A stretch of 64,000 bases of DNA, taken from the NCBI RefSeq assembly GCF_000255295.1, contig NC_017030.1, forward strand, positions 6,546,328-6,610,327. The letters run 5' to 3'. Source of the DNA: Corallococcus coralloides DSM 2259 (lineage in GTDB: Bacteria > Myxococcota > Myxococcia > Myxococcales > Myxococcaceae). The position numbers and the translations under genes were made by a program. Shown piece after piece: positions 26,697 through 35,266 of this stretch. Every line of letters begins with the position of its first letter. Within the stretch, counting starts at the first letter, position 1. The notes below the pieces were generated by a model, which was not told the origin of the DNA, searched no databases, and saw nothing but the letters and a program-made list of their open reading frames with translations.

Positions 26697-29600
26697 ATGC
26701 GTACGCCGTCACTCCTTGCAGCCGAGCATCATTCCGCAAAGTCTTTGTCCACGCAGCAGGGAAACCAGCTCAGCCATGAGCTCTGGTCGCTCGTCCAGCG
26801 AGGCCTCGTCTACCCTTCGCCCTACGCCGTGTTCGCCACGTTCTGGCGCACTCCGGGCGGGACCGGCGAGCCGCTGACCCGGGCGCTCCTCCAGACGCTG
26901 ATGCGGGACGTGCGCGAGGAGATCCACACCCATTACGGGAGCGCCAATAGCTCGGCTATCGTCGGAGTGGGCTTCCGGCTCTGGCAGGAGTGGTGCGCCG
27001 AGGACGGGACCGACCTTCCCGAAGGCATGAAGCTGGCCTTCCCGGAAGAGTCCTCGCCGGCCTGGCGCTCCAACGTGTTCTCCCGCTCGAACGGGACGTT
27101 CGTCGACTCGCAGGGCGACCTGTGGTTCCACATCAAGTCCGACGAGGAGTCCCACTGCGACGCGGTCTTCGAGTTCATTCGCGCGCGGCTGCAGGACCAG
27201 GCGCGCTGCGTGCGCTCCGGCCCCCATGACCACCAGAAGGCGGCCACCAAGTCCACGCGCCCCGACAAGCGCGGCGGCAAGGTGCTGGGCTGCCGCTTCG
27301 CGGAGAACCTCAACAACCCGTCCGACCCGGTCTCCATCCAGGAGCAGACCCTGGTTGGGTTCGAGGACCCCGCGCACCTGGGCGCCTCCTTCGTGCTCGC
27401 GCAGCGCTTCGAGATCAACTGGGAGCACCTGCTGGACATGAGCCCCCAGCAGGTCGAGGACCTGGTGGGACGCACCACCGAGGACATCCTCATCCCCAGC
27501 CAGGACCAGCGCAGCCACATCAAGAGCGCCCGCGTGCAGGACGCCCAGGGCAACACGCTGCAGGTGCTCCGGCTGGGATTGCCCTTCGGGCAGGCGAACA
27601 CGGTGCACAACACGGAACTGCGCGCCAAGGGGGCCAGCCTCCGGGACGAGGCGGGCATCTACTTCGCGGGCTATGCGCGGAGCGTCCGCGCGCTCGAAGC
27701 CGTCATGAACCAGCAGATCGGAGACCAGCGCGGCTTCATGCGAGACCGGCTGCTCTCCGAGGTCCGCTCGAACCTGGGTGGCTTCTATTACATTCCCAGC
27801 CAGGCGGACCTGGGCCTTGAGCCGGTGAAGCTCCAGAGCGCGGAGCAGCAGGACTGGAAGCGCTTCCCCGGCGTGGACTGGAGCCGGCTGGACCGGCACT
27901 TCGACGTGTCCTCGTCGAACGGGTACATGCATTACAACCACAAGAACTACCTGTTCCAGATGGCGACGATGTCCGGAGACAAGCGCCGGACGCACCAGCC
28001 TCCGTCCAACCGGGTGCTGCAATTGCTTTCGGACGCCTTCTCCCGATGGCAGGACAACTGGTACGTCAACCGGTCGCAGCAGGAACTGGAGCACCTGTGC
28101 GCCTACGTGGCGCGCCAGTACGGCCCCGCGAAGGCCCGGGAGGTCATGGGGCTCTCCGTCGTGGAGCGCATGGGCTGGGCCATCAAGGTCAGCCTGGGCC
28201 AGGTCTTCGCCAGCGACGCGTATGGCTTCCGGGGCCGCCGTCAGGACGCGCAGGGCAACTGGTACAACGGCGCGGACACCTATCGCATCCACCCCGTGGA
28301 ACTCATCGTCGGGGCCCTGCCCAACCTGGGGCTCGGTCAGGGGCGGTATGTCATTGATTACGCGCGCAAGGATGAGGAACTGGGCAACTTCTTCGCGGGG
28401 CTGAGCTCCGCGTCGGGCGTGGGCCACCTGGTGCCCGGCTTCCAGCGCGTCCTGGACCGGGGCCTGGGCGGGCTGATGGCGGACGTCCAGGCGCGGCACG
28501 ACTCGACCCAGGATGAGAGCAAGCGCCAGTTCTACCGGGGCGTCGTGCTGTCCCTGGAGGGTGTGCGCGACAGCTGCCTGGCCTACGCCGCGCTCGCGGG
28601 CAAGATGGCCTCGGAGCTGCCCCTGGGGCAGCACGCCGAGCGCGACAACCTGCTGAAGATCCAGGAGCGGATGCAGCGGCTGGCTACGGAGCGTCCCCAG
28701 ACGATGCTCGAGGCCACACAACTGCTCTTCACGCTGCACGCGGGCCTGCACCTGATTGGCGAGCCCACGGCGGTGGGCCGGTTGGATCAGATGCTCTTCC
28801 CCTTCTACGAGCGCGACGTGGCGGCGGGCGTGCTGGACGACGAGCAGGCGCAGGAGATCATCGACTGCTTCTGGGTGAAGCTGGGAGAGAAGGTCCTGCT
28901 CAACCGCCAGTTCGTGGAGGACCACCAGCCCTTCGGCAACCTGGCCATGGGCGGGATGAGCGGCAACTACCCGCAGGGCGCAGCGAACAACCAGTGGATC
29001 CAGCAGGTGACGGTGGGCGGGACGATCGCGGACGAGACGCCCGGAGAGGGCCGGCCCGCGTACAACCGGGTCACCCTCTTCTGCCTGCGCGCGGCCCGCC
29101 GGCTGCCGCTCAACGCGCCGTGCCTGTCATTGCGCGTGCGCAAGGACATCCCGCCCGAGTACCTGCACGAGGCGGCGCTGGCGATCCTCAGCGGCGGCGC
29201 CCACCCCATCCTCCTCAGCGACGAGAAGATCATCCCCGGGCTGCTGCACAGCGGTGACGGCGTGGGCCAAGGCACGCAGCCCACCGCGGCCACACCCGTG
29301 GCCCAGAAGGCCGGCAGCGCGTGGAGCAGCGAGGTGGTGCTCCAGGCGGCGCGCGACTACGCTTGCGACGGCTGCTACGAGCCGCAGATTGTCGGGCAGA
29401 ACTGGTTCACGCTGGGCGGCATGACGGCCCTGTCGCCGCTGGAGGCCGCGCTCAACCAGGGCAAGAGCTGGAGCACGGCGGGCCCCATGTACTTCCGCGG
29501 CCAGCGCGTGTCCTTCACGTCGCCTCCGCCCTCGGCCATCCAGTCCTTCGAGCAGCTCCAGGACCTGTTCTTCCAGCACCTTAGCTGGATGTACGCGAAG

Positions 29601-30623
29601 CAGGCGGACGGCATGGTGGGCGTCTTCGGCACCATGAGCGCCGTGTGCCCGTCGCCGTTGCTGTCGGTGTTCGTGGATGACTGCATCGACAAGGGGTTGG
29701 ACCTCTACGGGGGTGGAGCCCGCTACAACATGGTGGCCCCGTGCATCACGGCCCTCTCCACGGTCATCAACTCGCTGTACGCCATCCGGAAGATGGTGTT
29801 CGAACAGGACACGGCGGTGACGTCCCTGCCGGAGCTGGTGGAGGCGCTGCTGTGCGACTGGGGCCACCAGATGAACGAGCCCTTCATCAGCACCTTCGCG
29901 GGCCCCGCGCGCATCGAGGCGAAGGCGCAGCGCTACCGGGACCTGCGACAGGTGGCGCTGGCCCAGCCCCGCTACGGCCGCGGCAACGAGGAGGTGGACC
30001 GCTTCGGCAACGCCTTCATCCAACGCGTGGCGGAGACGGTGGTGCGCGTCTTCACGGAGCCCGCCGAGCCCACGGCCCAGAAGATGGTGGACCTGGCGAA
30101 GAGGTTCGGGACGCCGGAGAAGCCGTTCGGCGGGTTCCAGGTCCAGCCCGGCGCGGGCACCTTCGAGAACTACGTGGAGTTCGGCGCGACCTGCGGCGCC
30201 TCCGCAGACGGACGGCGGCTCGGGGAGACGCTGGCCTCGGACCTGAGCCCGTCGCCCAGCATCGCGGATCAGCCGTTGGATCATCAGGAGGAGGGCTTCG
30301 TGCGAGCGCTGTCCGGCTACACCGGCGCGGGAGCCGAGGGCTTCACGAGCGGAGCGCCCACGGACTTCAACATCCGCGAGGACTTCCCCGTGGGCTCGCT
30401 GGAGCGCGTGCTGCACGCGTTCGCCCAGGGCCAGGGCTCCAACATCCTGACCATCACCTGCGCCAACCCGGAGACCTTCGAGCACGCGTCGAAGGACCCG
30501 GAGAAGTACGACGTGCTCCGGGTGCGCATGGGCGGCTGGTCGGAGTTCTTCGTCTCCATGTTCCCGGCCCACCAGGAACAACACCAGCGCCGGCCGCTCA
30601 GCACGCCTGACGTGGAGCGCTGA
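26697..30623 (+). CDS. DyP-type heme peroxidase fused to a glycyl radical enzyme
   Basis: The 1308-residue protein has two enzyme halves. Residues about 35-385 form a dye-decolorizing peroxidase: GFEDP (222-226, distal Asp225 region), GRTTEDILIPSQDQRSHI with candidate heme ligand His274, distal Arg292 in LRLGLPFG, and EAGIYFAGYARS. Residues about 420-1308 form a pyruvate formate-lyase/glycerol dehydratase-like barrel with thiyl motif GCYEP (Cys893, Glu895) and the C-terminal glycyl radical loop VRMGGW (Gly1280). The GCxE pattern points to eliminase/dehydratase-type chemistry rather than true PFL, which has Cys-Cys. No activase (radical SAM) gene is in the window. There is no signal peptide, so it is cytosolic. 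It is convergent with the lanthipeptide dehydratase gene. I know of no characterised protein with this architecture; substrate unknown. Confidence 0.8.
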   Translation: MRTPSLLAAEHHSAKSLSTQQGNQLSHELWSLVQRGLVYPSPYAVFATFWRTPGGTGEPLTRALLQTLMRDVREEIHTHYGSANSSAIVGVGFRLWQEWCAEDGTDLPEGMKLAFPEESSPAWRSNVFSRSNGTFVDSQGDLWFHIKSDEESHCDAVFEFIRARLQDQARCVRSGPHDHQKAATKSTRPDKRGGKVLGCRFAENLNNPSDPVSIQEQTLVGFEDPAHLGASFVLAQRFEINWEHLLDMSPQQVEDLVGRTTEDILIPSQDQRSHIKSARVQDAQGNTLQVLRLGLPFGQANTVHNTELRAKGASLRDEAGIYFAGYARSVRALEAVMNQQIGDQRGFMRDRLLSEVRSNLGGFYYIPSQADLGLEPVKLQSAEQQDWKRFPGVDWSRLDRHFDVSSSNGYMHYNHKNYLFQMATMSGDKRRTHQPPSNRVLQLLSDAFSRWQDNWYVNRSQQELEHLCAYVARQYGPAKAREVMGLSVVERMGWAIKVSLGQVFASDAYGFRGRRQDAQGNWYNGADTYRIHPVELIVGALPNLGLGQGRYVIDYARKDEELGNFFAGLSSASGVGHLVPGFQRVLDRGLGGLMADVQARHDSTQDESKRQFYRGVVLSLEGVRDSCLAYAALAGKMASELPLGQHAERDNLLKIQERMQRLATERPQTMLEATQLLFTLHAGLHLIGEPTAVGRLDQMLFPFYERDVAAGVLDDEQAQEIIDCFWVKLGEKVLLNRQFVEDHQPFGNLAMGGMSGNYPQGAANNQWIQQVTVGGTIADETPGEGRPAYNRVTLFCLRAARRLPLNAPCLSLRVRKDIPPEYLHEAALAILSGGAHPILLSDEKIIPGLLHSGDGVGQGTQPTAATPVAQKAGSAWSSEVVLQAARDYACDGCYEPQIVGQNWFTLGGMTALSPLEAALNQGKSWSTAGPMYFRGQRVSFTSPPPSAIQSFEQLQDLFFQHLSWMYAKQADGMVGVFGTMSAVCPSPLLSVFVDDCIDKGLDLYGGGARYNMVAPCITALSTVINSLYAIRKMVFEQDTAVTSLPELVEALLCDWGHQMNEPFISTFAGPARIEAKAQRYRDLRQVALAQPRYGRGNEEVDRFGNAFIQRVAETVVRVFTEPAEPTAQKMVDLAKRFGTPEKPFGGFQVQPGAGTFENYVEFGATCGASADGRRLGETLASDLSPSPSIADQPLDHQEEGFVRALSGYTGAGAEGFTSGAPTDFNIREDFPVGSLERVLHAFAQGQGSNILTITCANPETFEHASKDPEKYDVLRVRMGGWSEFFVSMFPAHQEQHQRRPLSTPDVER

Positions 30624-30633
30624 TCCGCGGACC

Positions 30634-30667
30634 GACAGGCGCCGCCGGACGACCGGGGGCGCCTGTC
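30634..30667. terminator. Bidirectional terminator between the fusion gene and lanB
   Basis: A perfect 10-base stem, GACAGGCGCC and GGCGCCTGTC, with a 14-base loop fills the gap between the convergent stops at 30623 and 30668. Confidence 0.8.
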
Positions 30668-33600
30668 TCAGCCGCGGGCCAGGCGCGAGCGGTACAGCCG
30701 CGCGAGGAAGTCGTACAGGACGAGTTCGTGGGCTCGCGCGTCGTCCGGCAGCACGCGGTTGACGTGCATGTGCATCAGGCTCGTGGCCAGCGCCTCCACG
30801 GGCATGGTGAGCCGGCCTTCGCGCTCGGCGGCCTGGAACTCGCGGCCCACGGTGGCGAGCCGCTCGGTGCGTTGCTGGAGCACCGTGAGCCCTTCTCGCC
30901 ACGGGCCCTCGGTGGCGGGCGTCGCGTCCAGCAGCGCCTCCAGCTTCGGGCGCTCGGCGCGAAAGCGCGCGCTCAGCTGCGTCTCCAGAACCTTGCCTGG
31001 CTTGAACTCGGACGCGAAGCCATCCCGGGCCCGTTCGGCCACCCGGGCCTTCGCGTCCAACGGCAGCCCCAGGTCCGTTAGCAGCAGGTCCAGCCCCTTC
31101 AGCACCAGCCGCCAGCGCAGGTCCGCGCCCGCGTCGCCCTCGCACGTGCGCAGCAGGTCCAGCGTCGCGTCGCTGTCCACGGAGAAGAACGCCTCCGACA
31201 GGACGACGCCCACCGGCCCGCCGTAGCGCTCCACCTCGCGCTCGTAGGTGTCCAGCTGCAGCTTCCAGCCCGTGCCCTCGTCCAGCAGGTCCGCGCATGC
31301 CGAGCGCAGCACCGGCCACACCTGGGACTCCAGCCGCGCGGGATCGCCTTGGAAGCGCAACCGCAGGTGGAAGTCCGGGTCGCCGTAGCGAATGAAGAAC
31401 CAGCGGTCCACCGCACCCGAGGCCAGCACCTGCCGCACGGTGTCGCCCAGCCCGCCGCGCAGCAGCCGGTCGGCCGTCGCCGTGCCCGTGTAGAGCTTGA
31501 GGTACAGCCACTCGGAGCCCGGGGGAAACCGCCGCGCCACCTGCGCTGACAGGGCGGGAGCCAGCTCGGGCAGCGGCGGCGCCACCGGGGACGGCTCGCG
31601 CACGAAGGGCACCACCACCTCGTGCACGTAGCGCCCATCGCCGCCCTCCACGCACAGCCCTTCCGGTCCGGGATACAGCTCCTCCAGCACCGCGAGCGGG
31701 CGCTCCTTGACGGTGTGGACGAGCGTCTCCACGGACAGGACGTTGTCCAGGTCCACCGGGAGCTGGTTGTCCCCTTCGCGCAGGCACACCCAGCGCGGCA
31801 GCCTCGCCTCCTGGCGGTAGCGCTGCACCGCATCGAACCGCGCGGCGCCTTGCAGCTTCCCCCAGGCCTGGAGCAGCGCGGAGGGCAGGTTCCAGCAGGC
31901 CAGCGCCAGCACCGTCCGCCCGTACCGCACGCGCGGCAGGAAGGACGCGGCATCCAGCGGGCCCCAGAGAAAACGCATGCCCCGCTCGCCGCCCTCGCTC
32001 TGCAGCATGCAGAGGAAGCGGTAGAGGCTCAGTCCGTAGCCGACGTAGTTGTGCGCGTTCGTCAGCCGGGGAACCACCTCCCGCCCCAGCCGCTCCGAGC
32101 GCAACACCAGCCGGTGGCCCTCCAGCGACAGGCGCAGGTCCGCGACGTCGATGCGGTCCTCCTCGGGCACGCCGGACTGGCCCAGGAAGACGAGATCATG
32201 GCGCCGCAGCGCGGGCCGGCAGACGACGTTGCCCATGCGGCCCTGGGGCAGGTGGACGATCTCCGCGAAGACGGCGTCCGGGCGCAGGGCCTCCTCGGCC
32301 CGCAGGTGCTCGCGCACCCGCGCCTCCAGCTCCGGGTCTCCATGGCAGAAGCGGCCCATGTACATGGCGCCCGCCACGTGGATGTTCTCGAAGAGGATGC
32401 GGAAGTCTCCGCGGTCCACCGCCTCCGCGGAGTCGGCGATGAGGGTGCTCACCACGCCAAAGGCATTCGCCAGCCGCCGGGGCGTCTCCGCCTCCATGGC
32501 CCGCAGGTCCTCTTCCGTCAGCACCAGCTCATGGGCACGCGCCGCACTCACCTCCTGGAGCCGGCGCAGCAGGTGCCGCGCCCGGGTGTCCAGGCCCGCC
32601 GGCTCCGCGCCGCGAGGTGAGCGCAAGCCCAGGCCCTTCACGAGCGGGCCCGTGCCACCGCCGGGCCGGGGGTCGGCCACGAAGCCGATGCCCCGCTCCT
32701 CGTCCAGGGCCTCCAAGAGCGGCACCGAACGCCCCTCGTAGCGCGCCGCGAACCGTTCCCGGAAGCGCACCAGCGGGTCCTGCTCACTCCGCTCGGGGGT
32801 GATGCGGCGCAGGACCTCCACGGCGCGCAGCAGCTCGGAGGCCACGCGCGGCGGGAGCGAGAGGTCCGCAGCCGGACGCACCGAGTCCACCTGGAACAGG
32901 CGCGGCAGCTCCACCGGAACCGGCAGCGCCTCCAGGGTGCGCGCCACGTGCCGGTACGACGCCGGGGACGCGCCCGGCGGGGCGGCATCCAGGTCGGCCA
33001 GGAGGGACTGGACGGCGGACAGCCGCTCCCGCACCGGCGCGAGCGCGGGGATGCCCGCGGCGCCCGCCAGGAGGAAGGGCACGGGCTCCGGCCCCGTCAG
33101 GTTCGGCGCCCACGTGGGCACCAGCAGCTGCGCCTCCACCAGGTCCACGGTGTAGAGCCGCGCGTCCTCCAGCGGAATCTCCGCGTCCAGTTCCACCAGC
33201 GCCTGGGCCAGCGCCTCCAGCGTCGCGCCCGCCCGGGCCCGCTCCAGCGTGGCGTCCAGGTAGGGCGTGGGCTCCACGGCCACCAGCCCGTAGCTTCGCT
33301 CCCGCCCGCGCTGCCGCATCTCCAGGTAACGGAGCTCCGTGGGCGTGCGGTACAGGCTGGTGTTGGGCACGTAGCGCAGCGCGCGCATGACCTCGGGCTC
33401 GCGCCGCACGTGCTCCACCAGCGCGCAGACGTAGTCCATGTCCAGACGCGTGTGCTTGCGGACGGCGGAGCGCTCCGGCACGCGCAGCCGCGCCTTGCCG
33501 CCCAGGCTGCCCACGGAGTGCGCCGCGAACAGGCCGAAGGGCGTCGCGCGCCCGGCCATCCGGGACAGGTAGCGCACCAGGCCGCGCTCCACCTTCTGGC

Positions 33601-33901
33601 CCCACTCCGAGTCCGGAGACTCCAACCAGACGGGGATGCTCTCCTCGAGGCCAGGCGAGGCGAGGAAGAGGGCCTCCCGCACCACCGGCTCCTCCACCCA
33701 CCCGCGCAGGCGCTCGCGCAGCCGCGCGCGCTCTTCACCGAGTGCGTCCGCGCGCTGGCCCTCCGGGAGCCGCCAGGCGCTCAGGTCCTGGCCCCAGTCG
33801 ACGAGCGTGTCGAACGGAAGCAGCGGCGTGCGCAGGGCGAAGAAGCCGGAGGCGGCGTAGGTAGGGGCCTTCGAGGGCGGGCGCGAGTGGTTCGTGGACA
33901 T
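30668..33901 (-). CDS. Full-length class I lanthipeptide dehydratase (LanB)
   Basis: Read leftward from ATG 33901 (an upstream in-frame start to 33967 is possible), the protein of about 1077 residues contains both LanB parts. The N-terminal glutamylation domain shows SRMAGRATPFGLFAAHSVG, HTRLDMDYVCALVEHV and YVPNTSLYRTPTELRYLE. The C-terminal SpaB_C elimination domain (about the last 280 residues) shows WLYLKLYTGTATADRLL, WFFIRYGDPDFHLRLRFQG and LDTYEREVERYGGP. LanB uses glutamyl-tRNA to dehydrate Ser/Thr in the precursor. It is the last gene of the leftward run lanC, flavin oxidoreductase, precursor, lanB, and is separated from the precursor gene by 155 bases holding a stem-loop. Confidence 0.9.
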   Translation of the reverse strand: MSTNHSRPPSKAPTYAASGFFALRTPLLPFDTLVDWGQDLSAWRLPEGQRADALGEERARLRERLRGWVEEPVVREALFLASPGLEESIPVWLESPDSEWGQKVERGLVRYLSRMAGRATPFGLFAAHSVGSLGGKARLRVPERSAVRKHTRLDMDYVCALVEHVRREPEVMRALRYVPNTSLYRTPTELRYLEMRQRGRERSYGLVAVEPTPYLDATLERARAGATLEALAQALVELDAEIPLEDARLYTVDLVEAQLLVPTWAPNLTGPEPVPFLLAGAAGIPALAPVRERLSAVQSLLADLDAAPPGASPASYRHVARTLEALPVPVELPRLFQVDSVRPAADLSLPPRVASELLRAVEVLRRITPERSEQDPLVRFRERFAARYEGRSVPLLEALDEERGIGFVADPRPGGGTGPLVKGLGLRSPRGAEPAGLDTRARHLLRRLQEVSAARAHELVLTEEDLRAMEAETPRRLANAFGVVSTLIADSAEAVDRGDFRILFENIHVAGAMYMGRFCHGDPELEARVREHLRAEEALRPDAVFAEIVHLPQGRMGNVVCRPALRRHDLVFLGQSGVPEEDRIDVADLRLSLEGHRLVLRSERLGREVVPRLTNAHNYVGYGLSLYRFLCMLQSEGGERGMRFLWGPLDAASFLPRVRYGRTVLALACWNLPSALLQAWGKLQGAARFDAVQRYRQEARLPRWVCLREGDNQLPVDLDNVLSVETLVHTVKERPLAVLEELYPGPEGLCVEGGDGRYVHEVVVPFVREPSPVAPPLPELAPALSAQVARRFPPGSEWLYLKLYTGTATADRLLRGGLGDTVRQVLASGAVDRWFFIRYGDPDFHLRLRFQGDPARLESQVWPVLRSACADLLDEGTGWKLQLDTYEREVERYGGPVGVVLSEAFFSVDSDATLDLLRTCEGDAGADLRWRLVLKGLDLLLTDLGLPLDAKARVAERARDGFASEFKPGKVLETQLSARFRAERPKLEALLDATPATEGPWREGLTVLQQRTERLATVGREFQAAEREGRLTMPVEALATSLMHMHVNRVLPDDARAHELVLYDFLARLYRSRLARG

Positions 33902-34019
33902 GGGCGGCTGGGGAGTGAGCGTCACCCAAGGAGAGGCCCCGGAGAATCGGGAGCAGCGAACAGACAAAAGGCCGAAAGGATGGCGCGTGCCACCCCTCCG
34001 GCCCCGGGCACGACCGCGT

Positions 34020-34043
34020 GCGATGACATCACGGTGTCATCGC
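34020..34043 (-). promoter_or_regulatory. Stem-loop between precursor gene and lanB
   Basis: GCGATGACA and TGTCATCGC form a perfect nine-base stem with a six-base loop starting 14 bases after the precursor stop. No T-run follows, so it is more likely a processing or attenuation hairpin that raises precursor output relative to lanB, as in other lanthipeptide operons. Confidence 0.6.
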
Positions 34044-34056
34044 AGCCGCGCAGGAC

Positions 34057-34242
34057 TTAGTTGGCCTGTTCCTGGGTGTAGTCGCAGCAGTTGTTCGAGA
34101 GCCACACGATGGTACCGCCCACGACCTGGTCGAGCGCGCCCACCTGCGAGTCGTTCAGCTCGCGCAGCGTCTCCTTCTTCAGCGACAGCTTCAGCTTCAG
34201 CGACTTGGCGTTGTCCTGCTTCTGCGACTTGGTGTTGGCCAT
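34057..34242 (-). CDS. Class I lanthipeptide precursor (LanA)
   Basis: The 61-residue peptide from ATG 34242 has a Lys-rich leader with KLSLKKETLRELNDSQ, typical of class I lanthipeptide leaders, ending in a VVGG double-glycine site (residues 40-43). The predicted core is TIVWLSNNCCDYTQEQAN: Thr44, Ser49 and Thr57 can be dehydrated, and Cys52/Cys53 can close rings, giving at most two thioethers and one leftover dehydrobutyrine. The GG site fits the C39 peptidase of the ABC exporter in the cluster. It lies between the flavin oxidoreductase and lanB genes. Confidence 0.85.
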   Translation of the reverse strand: MANTKSQKQDNAKSLKLKLSLKKETLRELNDSQVGALDQVVGGTIVWLSNNCCDYTQEQAN

Positions 34243-34357
34243 GAAGCCCTCCGGGTAGGGGTCAGACCACGGCCGGCCCCTGGAGTGCTCCGGGGGCCAT
34301 CCTCCGTGGGAGGCCGACGATAAAGGGGCAACGCGCTGTTTGAAACACGGAGTGCGC

Positions 34358-35263
34358 TTAATCGTCTTCAGCCGGGCTCGCGTTGAGTCCAATGCTCTCG
34401 GAGAGAAGTTCGTAGCACTCCCGGCGCGTGGCTGCATCCGGGGCCTGATCCAGGAAGACGAGTTCCTGTGTGCCGTAGCGATGGGCGAGGGCCTCGAGCT
34501 GCTCCCGGCACTGCCGTGGGTCTCCGATGACAGGGGCGACGTCGCCGGTCTTGGTGCCGGAGGCAGCCGCCCGCCGCCGCGCCTCCGTCTCCGTCGGCGC
34601 GCACAGGCCCGTCACCGCGAGGACGGCCTGGGGTTGGGGCTGCTCGGGCCGGGGGCGGAACTCGGAGCGGTAGATGTCGAGAACGCTGGGGTCGTCCCGG
34701 CTCGACACGTGCGCCAGCGAGTGGCCGTAGCAGGTGCCGTGCAGGGCCGCCATGCGCGCGGTGAAGGGCCGCGCCGCGCCCAAAAGCCAGACGGGTGGAA
34801 CGCCCGGAGGCTGGAACGCAAAGGGGGACTCCCCCCGGAGCAACTCCAGCAATTGCGCCACGCGCCGCGGGTACTCCTCGTTCACCTCCGCGAGCGACCG
34901 CGTGTCGCAGCGCATGGCCTCCATGACGGACGGCGCGGCCCCTCCCCCGCCTACGCCCAGGTCGATGCGACCCGGGAAGAACGTCTCCATCAGCCGGAAC
35001 GCCTTCGCCACCCGCATCGGGCTGTGCAGCTTCAGCAGGATGCCCGCGACCCCCACGCGCATGCGCTCCGTGCTGCCGGCGATGAGCGCCGCCAGCATGT
35101 CCGGCGCGTGGTGGGCGGCGGAGGGCTCGTGGTGCTCGGCCAGCCAGTAGCGCGAGAAGCCCAAGGCCTCGGCGTGCTGGGCCAGCTCCACCGATTCGTA
35201 GAGGGCCGCACGGGGCGTGGCGCCCTGGCGGAGGGAGCAGAAGTCGAGGATGCCCAACCGCAT
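34358..35263 (-). CDS. Luciferase-like (LLM) flavin-dependent oxidoreductase
   Basis: The 301-residue TIM-barrel protein starts MRLGILDFCSLRQG and shows LAQHAEALGFSRYWLAEHHEPSAAHHAPDMLAALIAGSTERMRVGVAGILLKLHSPMRVAKAFRLMETFFPGRIDLGVGGG, the MsnO8-like LLM signature. It starts 3 bases after lanC ends, so it is co-translated. Members of this superfamily in lanthipeptide clusters (LanJ_C type) reduce dehydroalanine or dehydrobutyrine to D-amino acids using flavin or F420. That is the best inference here, but an oxidative tailoring step cannot be excluded. Confidence 0.82.
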   Translation of the reverse strand: MRLGILDFCSLRQGATPRAALYESVELAQHAEALGFSRYWLAEHHEPSAAHHAPDMLAALIAGSTERMRVGVAGILLKLHSPMRVAKAFRLMETFFPGRIDLGVGGGGAAPSVMEAMRCDTRSLAEVNEEYPRRVAQLLELLRGESPFAFQPPGVPPVWLLGAARPFTARMAALHGTCYGHSLAHVSSRDDPSVLDIYRSEFRPRPEQPQPQAVLAVTGLCAPTETEARRRAAASGTKTGDVAPVIGDPRQCREQLEALAHRYGTQELVFLDQAPDAATRRECYELLSESIGLNASPAEDD

Positions 35264-35266
35264 GGC

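Noticed and set aside
34358-35263. Bacterial luciferase (light production) for the LLM protein
   Set aside because: The sequence is of the MsnO8-like general LLM group, there is no luxB partner, and the context is lanthipeptide tailoring.
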